From NCBI GenBank assembly GCA_946800325.1, contig OX326958.1, positions 9,124,001 through 9,188,000 of the forward strand: DNA of 64,000 nucleotides. Reading direction: 5' to 3'. Positions 1 through 11,330 of this stretch are shown piece by piece. The notes beneath the pieces are model-generated. The model saw only the letters and a program-made list of their open reading frames with translations. It was not told the origin of the DNA and did no database searches. Source of the stretch: Luzula sylvatica. Its lineage: Eukaryota; Streptophyta; Magnoliopsida; Poales; Juncaceae. Every line of letters begins with the position of its first letter. Position 1 is the first letter of the stretch. The position numbers and the translations under genes are program-made.

Positions 1-1113
1 TTGACCTTACTCCCCGCCGCAGATGGAATTAGAGTTGGATCTGTCTCGAAGGCCTCGCAAAAATACATCTCAAACACGAAATTCATTTTAAATGACGATT
101 ATGTCCCATCACATAAACCCTGGTATTTTATGTTTATGTTTCATGGAAACGATATTATTGAGTATTCCTATGATTCCGAAGCACAATCCTTGTACATGTT
201 TGATTTTCTGAATTTGAAGTCATTGTCCCAACAATGTATTTCATTTGAAAGTCCTTTCTTCGATTATACATTTAATGGTCTGTCATCATCACATGGATTA
301 GTATGTATAAGGGAGTTGAAAAATAAGAACAATCGTATTTTGGTATGTAACCCTATATTGAAGCGTTGGAGATGGTTACCAGAGGTACCAGATAACGAGA
401 ATGAATATTTTCATGCAGTTGCATTATCGGTTGATATTCAATCTGAAACATACTACACAACAATGGTTAAAGTCTCTTCCCCATACAACATTTATCCGTC
501 CGATGAAATAAAAATGAGCATTCAACTCTATGATTCAAAGAAAAAATGTTGGGCGAATGTTTACAATGGTTCTTTGATTGGATATAGGGAAATATGTCGT
601 GCGGTCATATGTAATTGCATCTTATATTTTCTTATTTCGAGGGTGGCCGATATGGATCAGTCATGGTTTGATGTGGTTCCATATGATTTGAGAAGCACGA
701 GAATAGAAAGTTCTCTCACAGATTTGGCAATTTTGTTGCCGAGTGAAACGTGGCAGGTTTCCGAGATGATGAATTTATGCGGCAAGTTGATATTGGTAGG
801 CTGGATATCTGATGTCTCGAAAAAGAGAAAAGCCTTGATCTTATTGGAATTGTGTGGAACAAAATGGAATGAGGTTTCGAGGATGCCAAATGAGTTATTG
901 GATGTTTTCTGGGGGTGCAGATGTAGTGGATTCAATGATTTAGTTTATCTACATACATTTAACCAAGCAATTATGGCAATATTCAATTTAAGTCGAAATA
1001 CATGGAAGTTCGTAAACATGTCTTCGATCTCCGAAAAAAATAATTCGAGTTACAAGAATGGTACTTTTTTATATGCATTTTGTTGGGAACCGAGGTTGGA
1101 TATTTGTCCATAG
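1..1113 (+). CDS. HAWAIIAN SKIRT-like F-box protein, 5'-truncated by the window edge
   Basis: The frame is open from base 1 to a TAG at 1111-1113. The first residues, LLPAADGIRVGSVSKASQKY, are the second half of an F-box, so the real start lies upstream and the TTG at base 1 is not a start. The visible part aligns over its whole length with residues from about 55 to the end of the intact paralog at 16221-17477. It keeps the WYFMF motif just after the F-box and the C-terminal CWEPRLDICP. These resemble the WYFMF and EPRLEIAP motifs of Arabidopsis HWS (At3g61590), a substrate-binding subunit of SCF ubiquitin ligases. The region after the F-box is an F-box-associated/kelch-type domain. No frameshift or stop is seen, so it may be functional. 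Family placement is from recalled motifs; the substrate is unknown. Confidence 0.85.
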   Translation: MTLLPAADGIRVGSVSKASQKYISNTKFILNDDYVPSHKPWYFMFMFHGNDIIEYSYDSEAQSLYMFDFLNLKSLSQQCISFESPFFDYTFNGLSSSHGLVCIRELKNKNNRILVCNPILKRWRWLPEVPDNENEYFHAVALSVDIQSETYYTTMVKVSSPYNIYPSDEIKMSIQLYDSKKKCWANVYNGSLIGYREICRAVICNCILYFLISRVADMDQSWFDVVPYDLRSTRIESSLTDLAILLPSETWQVSEMMNLCGKLILVGWISDVSKKRKALILLELCGTKWNEVSRMPNELLDVFWGCRCSGFNDLVYLHTFNQAIMAIFNLSRNTWKFVNMSSISEKNNSSYKNGTFLYAFCWEPRLDICP

Positions 1114-1340
1114 ACTTCAAATTTCAAAACCAGGGTTGTCCCGCGTTTTTAACGATCCCGCTCAAATGATAGACTTCCAAACCCAGGGCTTCCAAAAAAA
1201 TAATATCACTGCACTCAAATGACGTCTCTTTCTCAAAATCGCTCTCGACTCTCGGCGCAAAATAATATCTCCTTCTCAAAATCAAACATAAGAATTGGTT
1301 CGGAATGCTAGAGACTGAGACTTATATCTTGAGAAGAAAA
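1114..1340 (+). repeat. 3' flank shared with the other F-box copies
   Basis: The bases just after the stop (ATAGACTTC.. then GTTTTTAACG) match the bases after the stops at 8001 and 17477. A second block at about 1220-1320 (CTCTCGACTCTCGGC.., then ATTGGTTCGGAATGCTAGAG) matches 17880-17975. The duplication unit therefore extends at least 200 bp past the coding region. No gene is seen. Confidence 0.75.
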
Positions 1341-2370
1341 TCGGAGGACGATGACGTGGAAGGGTCATTGCGATAGTGGCATAGCAGAGAACGTGGTCAC
1401 TGGAGTATGGAGGCTGCCGCTTGGCATATTGACTGGGCGAGTGGGCGACGAATCACGGGGCCTCTCAGAATTGTAAAACGCCTAATCCTTGGCTCGATGA
1501 GACGGCTAAGGCGTGATGGAGTTGAGAGGAGACGAGAATCCAAGACTAGAGAGGAGGCCGCCGACAATCGCTCTCTATCCTAGGCGAGTGCGTCCGGTCA
1601 GTGGTGATCGCCTCTGAGACTCGATAATGAGGCTGCTAAGCTAGAAGGAACGACAGAGAGGCCAGACTCGATAATGGCGTTGATCACCAGGGACTATATT
1701 GTGCAAAACAGGTCCGAATAAAATTTACTCGGGATAAATATTCTATGGCGTTCGCCAGGGACTATATTGTGCAAAACGGGTCCAAATAAAATTTACTAAA
1801 TTAACATTGGATTTTGAATTTGAGATATAATTGCAATAGTTGATGTTCGTTTAAATGGATAATTATTATCGTCGATCAGGATGCTTGTTTGGGCTTTTTC
1901 CTTCTAGGATTTTTTTTTTCTCTGTCTTTCATGTTTTTTTATATAAAATGTAAATAAGGAATATCATTTCTTTCAGCTCCTAATATATGACTTAGATTAA
2001 GACCTTGTTGTACATTTGGTAATTAGTTATGGTTCATTTGGGCGTTTAATGTTATGCAGGAAAGTATATAATTAAAACCAATTAGGGTTAATTTGATGTT
2101 TAATTATGCCTAATTTATTTCTTGGTCTTGTTGTTTTAGTTGAACAGAACTTGGCATCTAATAAAATGAGGGTAGGATGCCAATCATGGAGATTTTATCA
2201 TAGGTACAATATGATTGATATATTTACTTTTTGTACTAAAATGTTCAACTTTTTATAAACGACCTAACTTTATAAATTAAATGATTATATTAGTTCTTTT
2301 TGTTGGATTGATTTTGTATACGGTTTAATTTTTTTTAAATGATGGATTATATTGAAAAGAGGCCATATAT
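1341..2370. other. Gene-free stretch with a short direct repeat
   Basis: No coding frame is convincing. A motif of about 42 bp containing GGGACTATATTGTGCAAAAC occurs twice, near 1687-1730 and 1757-1797. The start (about 1340-1380) resembles 17985-18025 downstream of the intact F-box gene (GGAGGACGATGACG.. AGGGTCATTG), so the duplication probably runs into it. The rest is AT-rich unclassified DNA. Confidence 0.5.
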
Positions 2371-2606
2371 CATGCCCCTCAAATTCCTCCACAATTTCCA
2401 ACAATAGTAATTCATGATTAATTCAATAATTAATATTTTGGATTAACGATTAATTCATAATTATCTATTTTTAAATAGTTAGAATTAATCATTAATCAGT
2501 ATGGATCTTAATTTCATATTAAATTTTTAATAATCATGAATTAATTGTTAATTCATTTTGCTAATTATGAAATTAATTAGTGTGGGGAAATGAAGGGGCA
2601 AAGTAT
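2371..2606. mobile_element. Foldback MITE-like element
   Basis: The left end TGCCCCTCAAATTCCTCCAC is an imperfect inverted match to the right end, whose reverse complement reads TGCCCCTTCATTTCCCCACA. The interior is AT-rich and partly self-complementary. No clear target duplication was found. Confidence 0.45.
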
Positions 2607-2639
2607 AATTGTCCTATTGAAAAAACAGAACAATTGTAC

Positions 2640-2756
2640 AATTTTGTTGTGTCGTTAAATGACACCGTTTTTAGTAGTTCGAAATGATGTCTTACATTAT
2701 TATGAGCAGCATACATTGAAACAATTTTGTTGTGTCGTTAAATGACACAATTTTTA
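2640..2756 (+). repeat. Two direct copies of a 35-bp motif
   Basis: A motif beginning AATTTTGTTGTGTCGTTAAA is present at about 2640-2675 and again at about 2720-2756, with unrelated sequence between. Nature unknown. Confidence 0.5.
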
Positions 2757-2790
2757 GTGGATTCAGTTATTTAATTTATATATATACGTA

Positions 2791-2970
2791 GAACCTAACA
2801 ATTATGGCAATATTTAATTTAAGTCAAAATACTTGGAAGTTCGTAGACATGTCTTCGATCCCCGAAAAAAATGATTCGAGTCAAAAGATTGGATAGTTGT
2901 TTGTAGGCTTCCAAATTCAGGGTCGGTCCCGGATTTTGAACCATCCGAGGTATATTTTGGAAAATGGACC
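2791..2970 (+). pseudogene. 3' fragment of an F-box gene
   Basis: Bases 2791-2900 match the last part of the F-box coding region (compare 960-1065): the stretch encoding AIFNLSxNTWKFVxMSSIxEKN. The true C-terminus is missing and the frame ends at an early TAG near 2894. The sequence then continues into the shared 3' flank (GGCTTCCAAATTCAGGG.., CATCCGAGGTATATTTTGG). That flank includes one copy of the motif that is amplified at 8044-9400. This is a remnant of another family duplication. Confidence 0.8.
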
Positions 2971-4077
2971 CTTTTAACTAACGTTTAAAAACGTAAAAAA
3001 CGATCATGAGTATGAGTAGAGCCGGCTCCAAATCAAATCTTATAAACAAAGATAATAAGTAATTGTTGGAACAAACATAAAAATTCAAAATAAAATTAAC
3101 ATTAAATGGCAATTATTCTTGGTGACCAAGTTATATGAATTGTAACATTTGACAGTTTCATTATTTACAATTAATTAATTTGTAACTGTAATTATAATTA
3201 TAATTATAATTATGTTGAATACTGGAAAGGCGGTACCAGTAATCATCCATGCCTAATGCTTATATAAGTAGACACACATAGAATACAAATGGAATATACA
3301 CAGAGACAGAGAGATCAAAAGACATAATAGTGATAATACACATTTGAAAGATATGTTCTTAATAAAATTACATCAATTTGGTTTATTCGGTTCAGTTTGA
3401 AATCGGTTAAAATTTTATTCGGTTCGGTTCGATTTGAATATAGCTCTGTTCGGTTTGAGTCGATTTGTTCTTATTCGGTCCGATTCAATCGAGTACTCAC
3501 CCCTAGTTGGAATAATGTTCGAACAAGTCTATTATATAGAGGTTAAACCTTAAAGTGATGAGAACAAAAGAAAAGTTGCATCTTTAGAAAACTGCCTGTC
3601 AGAGATCCTTTCGAACAGAATTTTTTCGCTTAGTAAGGGTATAGTAGATATTTGAGATTTTGTAAGGTTATACGGGAAATTGCTCTTTACAATTTAATGT
3701 TTTGCAGGTGTAAAAATCAATTCAGAATAACACGATTTCCCGAGATTTCTATCTGGTGATTTTTTTGATGTGAAATTTCATTTTATTTTACACTTTTGTA
3801 ATTATTTGAATTTCTTTATTGAGATACAATAACTTTGTTTCAAGGTCTTGGTTTGTGGGGTTCCCTGATAAATCCAAGGCTATCAATTTCGATTTCGAAG
3901 AAAACCTAGATCAAGTAAAGACTTTAGGTTTCCATCAAGCCACTGCTGCACCTATTTCATTAGGAATTGATGATCCTTTAACAATATCTTCAAAATAATG
4001 ACTAGTTCAGGATGCTGAAGAACATAATTCGATTTTAGAGAAACAAAATAATTATGGGAATATACATGCAGTCGGAA
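2971..4077. other. Gene-free AT-rich stretch with TE scraps
   Basis: No gene is seen. A TAATTA microsatellite lies at 3165-3210. Bases 3370-3510 carry repeated CGGTTCGGTTCG-type motifs ending in CTCACCCCTAG, a composition typical of non-autonomous DNA-transposon ends, with no boundaries defined. The rest is unassigned. Confidence 0.4.
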
Positions 4078-4092
4078 ATTACGTCAATCTAT

Positions 4093-4627
4093 TTTTTTTG
4101 AGAAAAATAGAGTAGGCTCGTGAGTCCTACTTCTATTATTTTACTAATTAATGTTGAAAAGATTACATAAACAAGCAACTATAGAAGGTATTAGCCCTAC
4201 ACTAGCTAAAAATTACTACTCCTTAATACCTCCTTCCTAAGTTACATGTCTAAGACCAAAAACAACATTAATTAACTAGCCTAAAACAAAATAGGCAAAA
4301 CAGTTCTGTAATCTGGATCCTTAATCCCGGATTTAGCAATTTTTCATTTCCCAGTTATTTGAGGAACTGTAATCTGGATCCTTAATCCCGGATTTAGCAG
4401 TTTTTCATTTCCCAGTTATTTGAGTTTCCTAGTTCCCGGATCTTAAACCTTCATTACCGTTTCTCTCGCCAATGGATCATTCTGACTGCCTTCTCGGTAC
4501 TCTTCACCATTGACGCTCCCAATTACTCCTATTTACTCCTTCTGAGCTAGAGAGCTCCTGTGACATTAGATGCCAAGCTTCCCGTGTACTAGATCAGGTC
4601 AGCTTCTCGCTTATTTAAACCCCTCAT
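4093..4627 (-). mobile_element. Short LINE-type retroposon, 535 bp, with 15-bp target duplication
   Basis: It is flanked by perfect direct repeats ATTACGTCAATCTAT at 4078-4092 and 4628-4642. Read on the - strand it ends in an A-rich tail (poly-T at 4093-4100 on +), as expected of target-primed reverse transcription. Its last 40 bases match the 3' end of the LINE at 55,440, including a 6-bp stem and 9-base loop at 4111-4131. It contains a tandem duplication of about 55 bp (near 4310-4425, CTGGATCCTTAATCCCGG twice). No coding remnant is visible, so it is either a 5'-truncated LINE or a short parasite of the LINE. Confidence 0.85.
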
Positions 4628-4642
4628 ATTACGTCAATCTAT

Positions 4643-5985
4643 TGAGATATGGCATGCTACAAGTGAATATTTAAGACATGAAATGAATACTCATTTTCAG
4701 ATGACTTGATCCTTATAATCGAGTCTATCTAATGTCTTTCTCGATATTCTTTTCATTTTACTATAAAAATAATTTTCATTTTTATCCTTGTATAAATTCG
4801 AAAGTAACTAATGATTGACAATCTCAACTTCATCCATTTTTGTTTACAGAAGGGTGCGTTTGATATTTTGAGATTTCAGGGAAATGTGAATTATATTATT
4901 GTTGTTTTGTCTGATTTAATTTTTTTAATTAGGTCTCAAAAATGAAAATTTGGTTAAAGGAGAAATATTAGGATTTAAGAGTACCAAAGTTTGTGGTTTA
5001 GATTTCACACTAAGTGCAACATCTATATGGGGAACTACTCGCCAAAAAAAAGTGTCTTATCCTTCTCGCCGACATTGTATATTTTAATTTATAATCTCAT
5101 GAATTATAAATAAACTTAATAACTAATAAAATCACATTTCATAAGAATAATATATAATTGGTTATGTATTTAATTTCATTATTTTAGTATGTTTTCAACA
5201 GTTATTAGTTTCAAGTTTCAATTGTGAAAGGATTGTTAGAAAGAAACTCAAATCATTAACCTATTCTAGCGTGTGGTAAATTTAAATTTAAATTTAAATC
5301 TAATTTTAAAGTACATACTCGTCACTGCCGAAGGGAATCATCCACCCCAACCCCGAAAGTGAGAATCCGGTCCGGTTCTCATAATCCAAAATCACGTCAT
5401 TGATTCGTCGTACGATTTTATCGTTAATCCAAAACTGTATTTCTTTCAACTACAACAAAATATGTTATTGGCTACAACCAAATATTATTGGATACCATCC
5501 CGTACGTAAAGAAATGATAATTAATGATTTGGCTACGACCAAATATTATTGGATCCAAAACAGCAAACCCATTAAACCAATCAAATATAATTAAGGACGA
5601 AACTTCGAACCCATTAAACCAATCAGAAATGATAATTAATGATGTGGTCGATTCTTGCGTAAAGAAATTCGCCGAATCATGCAATGGTACATTCTTTTAA
5701 ACTAAAATTATATTTTCTTGTTATGAAAGTAAAATTATATTATATATATTATTGTTTGTAATGGTTTTTCAGACCAAAAAATCCTCCATTGAAAAACCGA
5801 AGCCAAGAACGCGAAAAAAGAAACCGAAATAATCTCGCGTGTATACATTGTCTATTTTTATTTTCATATAATGAAAATATTTTTGAATAAATAGCCATGT
5901 TTGCTTTTTTTTTGTTCTAAAAGGTAAATAAAATCAAGAATTTAAAACCGAGACTTCACTTTCAGTTATGGAAACAAATTTATAA
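4643..5985. other. Gene-free stretch with small internal repeats
   Basis: No convincing gene. A TTTAAA microsatellite lies at 5278-5305. Bases 5460-5680 repeat short motifs: CCAAATATTATTGGAT twice, AACCCATTAAACCAATCA twice, and AAATGATAATTAATGAT twice. Small frames here have no recognisable domain. Confidence 0.4.
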
Positions 5986-6780
5986 ACACTAAAAAAACAG
6001 ATATTTGTATTGATTGCTCGACTAAAAATGTTATGTGGGCACTGTAAATGAAATATTTGACTTAAAAATATACTTTCATATGAAAATAGATGAATATTAG
6101 AGTTTAAAACAATTAATCATTAACAATCACATAAAGACGTTATATTGACACTGAAAACGGTATAGAATTATAGAAAGCAATATTCGTGAATTGATATCAG
6201 CATAATGTATTGATACCAGCATAATAGGTATAACATCCAAACCAATATATTAGTGATGAAAATATATTGTATATGCACAAAAAAAAATTATATTTCAATT
6301 GAAAATGATACAATCCAGTTGGATAGATATATTAACAAAAAAAAGAATATATATAAACAATAAAAAAAATACTGCCAATACAAATGATGCCTCGATTTAA
6401 TATTGAAAACATATATCAATAAACATTAAAGCTAAAATCGATATTTTGACAACAAAACATTGAGTGTAAAAAGAAATATTAATAACAAAATAATAGTAAT
6501 TGGTGTTGAGATGATATATTAAAAGATATGGAAATAGAAATCAATATTTCCACAAAAGAAGCTATTGACACTATAAAATATACAAAGATACATATTAGTT
6601 ACAATGAAAAAAATATATTATTAATGACTAACATGAAATATGATTTTCGATTATAAAAGTGAAAGCATCTATATTCTAAAAACAAAACAAAAAAATATTG
6701 TTTTTTTTTAAACAATAAACATAAAAAAAAAAAATCATGCTAAACCTAGGCTAAGTAATCAACAATGAGGCGTTTAACAT
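5986..6780. repeat. AT-rich degenerate repeat block, paralogous to 14403-15540
   Basis: The block is built from variants of a motif like ATATATTGACACTGAAAA. From about 6246 it aligns collinearly with 14403 onward (ATACTGCCAATACAAATGAT is shared exactly, at about 6370 and 14530). It is the upstream part of the F-box duplication unit. Confidence 0.7.
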
Positions 6781-7068
6781 GTGCCTTTGTCTCCCCAACA
6801 AGATGTAAGGAATAGTGCAACCGAGTTGATATGTATCCAATGAAATAAAAAACTATAGTCTCCTTTTCATTAGAGCCTTTCTTGATCCCATGATTTTAAA
6901 AACCATCTCTAAAGAGATTTGTTGTTAATTAAAACAAATGATCACAAATATAGTTTTAATATAAGGGTATATAAAACACCTTTCCTGATCATATTTCCAT
7001 ATACTTCTTTTTTAATTACTTCTATCCATCCATAACACGACCTCAGAAATTACAAGGTTTAAATAGAA
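6781..7068 (+). promoter_or_regulatory. Upstream region of the broken F-box copy, with decayed SMAX1-upstream homology
   Basis: Bases 6781-6885 match 15615-15720 (TTCGTCTCCCTAACGAGATGC and ACCGAGTTGATATGTATCCA types) and, more weakly, 32,515-32,600 upstream of the SMAX1-like gene. Bases 6890-7030 match 16030-16160. A TATA-like TATATAAA lies at 6968-6975, about 95 bp before the ATG at 7069. Confidence 0.6.
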
Positions 7069-8001
7069 ATGGGTCCTCTTGTTCTTGGATATTCCTCTAG
7101 CGTGTTTCAAGGAGAAAATAGAAATGGGTCCCATTGTAATTCATCTGAAACTCATTCCTTCGATTATACAATTAGAGGCTTGTCATCATCACATGAATTA
7201 GAATGTATAAGACAGCGCGAAAATAAGAATAATAGTATTTTGGTATGTAACCCTATATTGAAGCGCTGGAGATGATTATCGGAGGTACCAAATAACAAAG
7301 GTGAACATTTCCAAACAGTTGAATTATCAGTAGATATTCCATCTGAAACATACTACAGAGCAATGGTCTCTTTTACATACACCATGTCCGGTGAAAAGAA
7401 AGTGAACATTGAACTGTACGATTCAAAGAGAAAATCTTGGACGAATGTTTGCAATGGTTCATTGGTTGGATGTAGGCACATATGTCGTGCGGTGATACGT
7501 AATGGTATTTTATATTTTTCTTATAACCATGGCGAATTCAGGTCGATCATGTTATGTTGTGGTTCCATATGATTTGAGAAGCACGAGAACTGAAAAATCT
7601 TAGACAGATTTAGCAATTTTTTTACCGATTGAAATGTTCATCTTTGTCGAGATGATGAATTTACGTGGAAAGTTGATCATAGTAGGCGATATATTTGATG
7701 GCATATCGTTAAAAAGAAAATGCTTGATCATTTTGGAATTGTGTGGGACGGAATGGTATGAGGTTTCGAGGATGCCAAATGAGTTATTGGATATTTTCGA
7801 GGGGTGTAGATGTAGGGGATTCAATGATTTAGTTTATCTACCAACATGGAACCAAACAATTTTGGCAGTATTCAATTTAAGTCGAAATACTTGGAAGTTC
7901 ATAAACATGTCTCCGATCCACGAAAAAATAGTTTGAGTCATGAAACTGATACTATCGTACACGCATTTTGTTGGGAACCGAGGTTGGATATTTGTCCATA
8001 G
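7069..8001 (+). pseudogene. HAWAIIAN SKIRT-like F-box pseudogene lacking its F-box
   Basis: This is the paralog of 16221-17477. The start (MGPLxxGxSSxVxxxxxN) is kept. About 330 bp that would encode the F-box and the WYFMF region are deleted, so the frame jumps to the FDYTIRGLSSSH part. A TGG to TGA change truncates it at 7273-7275 (KRWR then stop). Further damage follows: loss of frame near 7500-7570, an in-frame TAG near 7602, and another frame change near 7935. The last codons, ending at the TAG at 7999-8001, still resemble the family C-terminus (CWEPRLDICP). It cannot encode an SCF adaptor; a transcript could exist but no protein function is expected. Confidence 0.92.
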
Positions 8002-8043
8002 ACTTCCAAACACATGGTTGTCCTGAGTTTTTAACGGTCCAAG

Positions 8044-9405
8044 ACATATTTTGGAAAGCAGTACGACCATCTAGGTAGACATGTTTTGGAAAGCAACACA
8101 ATCATCTAGGTAGACTTATTTTGGAAAGCAACACGACCATCTAGGTATCTAGGTAGATATATTTTGGAAATCAACACGACCATCTAGTTAGACATATTTT
8201 GAAAAGCAACACGACCATCTAGATAGACATGTTTTGAAAAGCAACACGACCATCTAGCTAGACTTATTTTGGAAAACAATACGACCATCTATGTAGACAT
8301 GTTTTGAAAATCAACACGACCATCTAGGTAGACTTATTTTGCAAAACAACACGACCATCTAGGTAGACATGTTTTGAAAATCAACACAAGGTAGACATAT
8401 TTTGAAAAGCAACACGACCATATAGGTAGACATGTTTTTGGAAAGCAACATAACCATCTAGGTAGACATGTTTTGGAAAACAACACGACCATCTAGGTAG
8501 ACATGTTTTGAAAATCAACACGACCATCTAGGTAGACATATTTTGAAAAGCAACACGACCATATAGGTAGACATGTTTTTGGAAAGCAACATAACCATCT
8601 AGGTAGACATGTTTTGGAAAGCAACACGACCATCTAGGTAGACATGTTTTGGAAAGCAACACGACCATCTAGGTAGATATGTTTTGGAAAGCAACACAAC
8701 CATCTAGGTAGACTTATTTTGGAAAACAACACGGCCATCTAGGTAGACATGTTTTGGAAATCAACACGGCCATCTAGGTAGACATGTTTTGAAAAGCAAC
8801 ACGACCATCTAGGTAGACATGTTTTGGAAAGCAACACAACCATCTAGGTAGACATATTTTTGGAAACAACACGACCATCTAGGTAGACATGTTTTGGAAA
8901 TCAATACGACCATCTAGATAGACATATTTTGAAAAGCAACACGACCATATAGGTAGACATGTTTTGAAAAGCAACACAACCATATAGGTAGACTTATTTT
9001 GGAAAGCAACACGGCCATCTAGGTAGACTTATTTTGGAAAACAACACGACCATCTAGGTAGACATGTTTTGGAAATCAACACGGCCATCTAGGTAGACAT
9101 GTTTTGAAAAGCAATGCGACCATCTAGGTAGATATGTTTTGGAAAGCAACACGATCATCTAGGTAGACTTATTTTGGAAAACAACACGATCATCTAGGTA
9201 GACTTATTTTGGAAAACAACATGATCATCTAGGTAGACATGTTTTGGAAATCAACACGACCATCTAGGTAGACTTGTTTTGGAAAACAACACGACCATCT
9301 AGGTAGACATGTTTTGAAAATCAACACGACCATCTAGGTAGACATATTTTGAAATGCAACACGACCATCTAGGTAGACGTGTTTTGAAAAGCAACACGAC
9401 CATAC
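8044..9405 (+). repeat. 35-bp minisatellite, about 38 units
   Basis: The unit CATCTAGGTAGACATGTTTT followed by GGAAAGCAACACGAC is repeated head to tail, with variants at the CATG/CTTA and GGAAAG/GAAAAT positions and a few shortened units (for example near 8380-8400). The unit length is not a multiple of three, so frames crossing it are incidental. Variants recur in blocks, for example 8440-8540 against 8560-8640, which suggests multi-unit duplications. The unit is present once in the flanks of two other F-box copies. Confidence 0.97.
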
Positions 9406-9540
9406 ATCTTTCTTCAAAATCTTTGGCGAAAATGCAAGGATCTATTCGCACACCTCCCAGATAGCTGGAATGAGCGGGAATTGTAACTTGTATCTCTTTC
9501 GCCATACAACTTGACGAAAGAGCAGTTTTCAGAATTTTTT
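9406..9540 (+). repeat. F-box 3' flank resuming after the minisatellite
   Basis: Bases from about 9466 (GAATGAGCGGGAATTGTAAC, then TGTATCTCTTTCGCC) resemble 17610-17660 downstream of the intact F-box gene (GGGAGGAATTGCAATATGAA, TTTGTATCTTTCGC). The array therefore sits inside the duplicated flank. Confidence 0.6.
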
Positions 9541-9709
9541 TTGTTACACCTTCAACATTGTTTTTGATAATTTTAAGGTGTGAATTGGAAAATTACAAAA
9601 AGACCAAAGTTTTAGATCTTTTTAAGAATTTAATTTTTATATATTGTTTGAATTGTAAATACTATAATTATTTATGTTGTTTTTATTTTAAGTTAAATAA
9701 GATAATCAT

Positions 9710-10145
9710 GTATCATCTTTGAAGGAGGGGAGAGCTTGAAAGAGAGGGGCTCCTGAGATCATACATCCAAGGTTCCATTAGAAGCACCTTAAGGAATAGG
9801 CAGTGTGTTGAAGAAGAAAAGGGGCAAAATGAAGGAGTAGAGAGAGGCGGGGGATTGATCTGGATTTTTATACCTAGGTCAAAACAAATCTAGTAAAAGC
9901 TTTCTTGATTTTAAGAAGAAATAGGAGTCAAATTCCAGGAAAACAAATCAGGATTATCTTGAGAGTTTTATTATTTGTTATTTTAGTTCATATAGGTAAC
10001 AATGAAGATATTTAGGATTAGTTTTTAAATTTAGGACAAATATCTTCACACTTGTACGAACTATATTTTTCTCTCTCAATATTAATAAATATAATAGAAG
10101 TAGGATGCAAGAGCCTACTCTATTTTTTTCTCAACAAAAAAAAGT
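9710..10145 (+). mobile_element. Short LINE-type retroposon
   Basis: It ends in the same 3' sequence as the LINE at 55,440: AATAGAAGTAGGA, a 9-base loop, CCTACTCTATTTTT, then TCTC and an A-rich tail at 10,125-10,145. The stem-loop is at 10,099-10,119. Imperfect target duplications (AAGTTAAATAAG near 9700, AAGTTATATAAA near 10,143) are possible. The body has no coding remnant and differs from the copy at 4093-4627. Confidence 0.7.
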
Positions 10146-10190
10146 TATATAAACAAATGTAAATGGAATAAACATGGAAATGAAATGTCA

Positions 10191-10758
10191 TAATCTATGT
10201 TACGCGGATACTTCATAAACGCAGAAGTATCCTGAGGATACGGGTATCCGATACGGATACGGATACGATACGGTTCGGATACGGCACGTGGCGTATTCGA
10301 TTATTTTAATATTTATTTTTTTCGGATACGGCGGAGATACGACAGGATACGGCAGGATACGACTGGGATACGTTCAGGATATGGCTAGGATACTCCGTTT
10401 AGGATACTTCGGCCCATTATATATTTTGGCCCATAATATTTTTAAATAAATTATATAGGATATTTCTAGAATACTTCTAGGATACGTCTAAATTAGTTCT
10501 AGGATACTTCTAGAATAAATTTAGAATATTTTTATGATACTTGTATTGTTATGTTGATTTTATTTATTGTCATGATATTTAAATTCAAAATATTGTTTAA
10601 TTTATTATTTATTTATTTATTATATACAATATAAATATATTAAAATAATTATTATATAGCCGTATCCGTATCCGTGATTTTTTTGAAAATTGCCGTATCG
10701 CCGTATCCGTATCGTATCGGATACGATACCCGTAACCGTATCCGTGCAACATAGGTTA
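10191..10758. mobile_element. Non-autonomous DNA element rich in GGATACG motifs (copy 1)
   Basis: The ends are inverted repeats: TAATCTATGTTACGCGGATA on the left, and on the right the reverse complement TAACCTATGTTGCACGGATA. Both ends carry runs of GGATACG/CGTATCC. The middle is AT-rich with no transposase. A target duplication is not clear. A second member lies at 18,180-18,612. Confidence 0.75.
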
Positions 10759-10859
10759 TAATACAAACATAACCACAACATATAATGTAGCAATAACATA
10801 ATCAGAAAACTAATGTCTACAAACACAAACACAAACGAGTAAACAATTATTCATATCAT

Positions 10860-11330
10860 AATAATTATAATAACAGTAATAATATAATAATGATAGTAAT
10901 AAATATAATAATAATAATAATAATAATATAATATAATTAATAATTAATTTATTAATAGCAATAATAATAAATAATAATTACTATAATAATAATATGTTTT
11001 GCAAATATATAATATTATATATATTTTCTGAAAATATAATATTATAATTAGTAATTATATTGTATTGAACTGAAAAATACAAATAATATTGCACAATTTT
11101 ATACATTATATTATTAACAAAATTAATGATAGTAAAGATAATAATGATACTAATAGTAATAAATAATAATTATAAAAAAAAAAAAATTCTAATAGAATAT
11201 GATAATGGAATTTAATATGATCATAAATTATTTTCTGAAAATTATTATAAGAGTAATTATAAAATAATATAATATTAGTAATAATATTAAAAAAATTGAA
11301 TAATTATTTTCTGAAAATTAACAGACTAAA
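10860..11330. repeat. ATA/TAA-rich microsatellite region
   Basis: It consists mostly of interrupted AAT/ATA trinucleotide runs, purest at about 10,900-10,935, with poly-A at 11,175-11,187. No gene. Confidence 0.8.

Noticed and set aside
8044..9405. Array resembling a CRISPR in having a regular short repeat
   Set aside because: There are no unique spacers; units are contiguous 35-bp tandem repeats in plant DNA.
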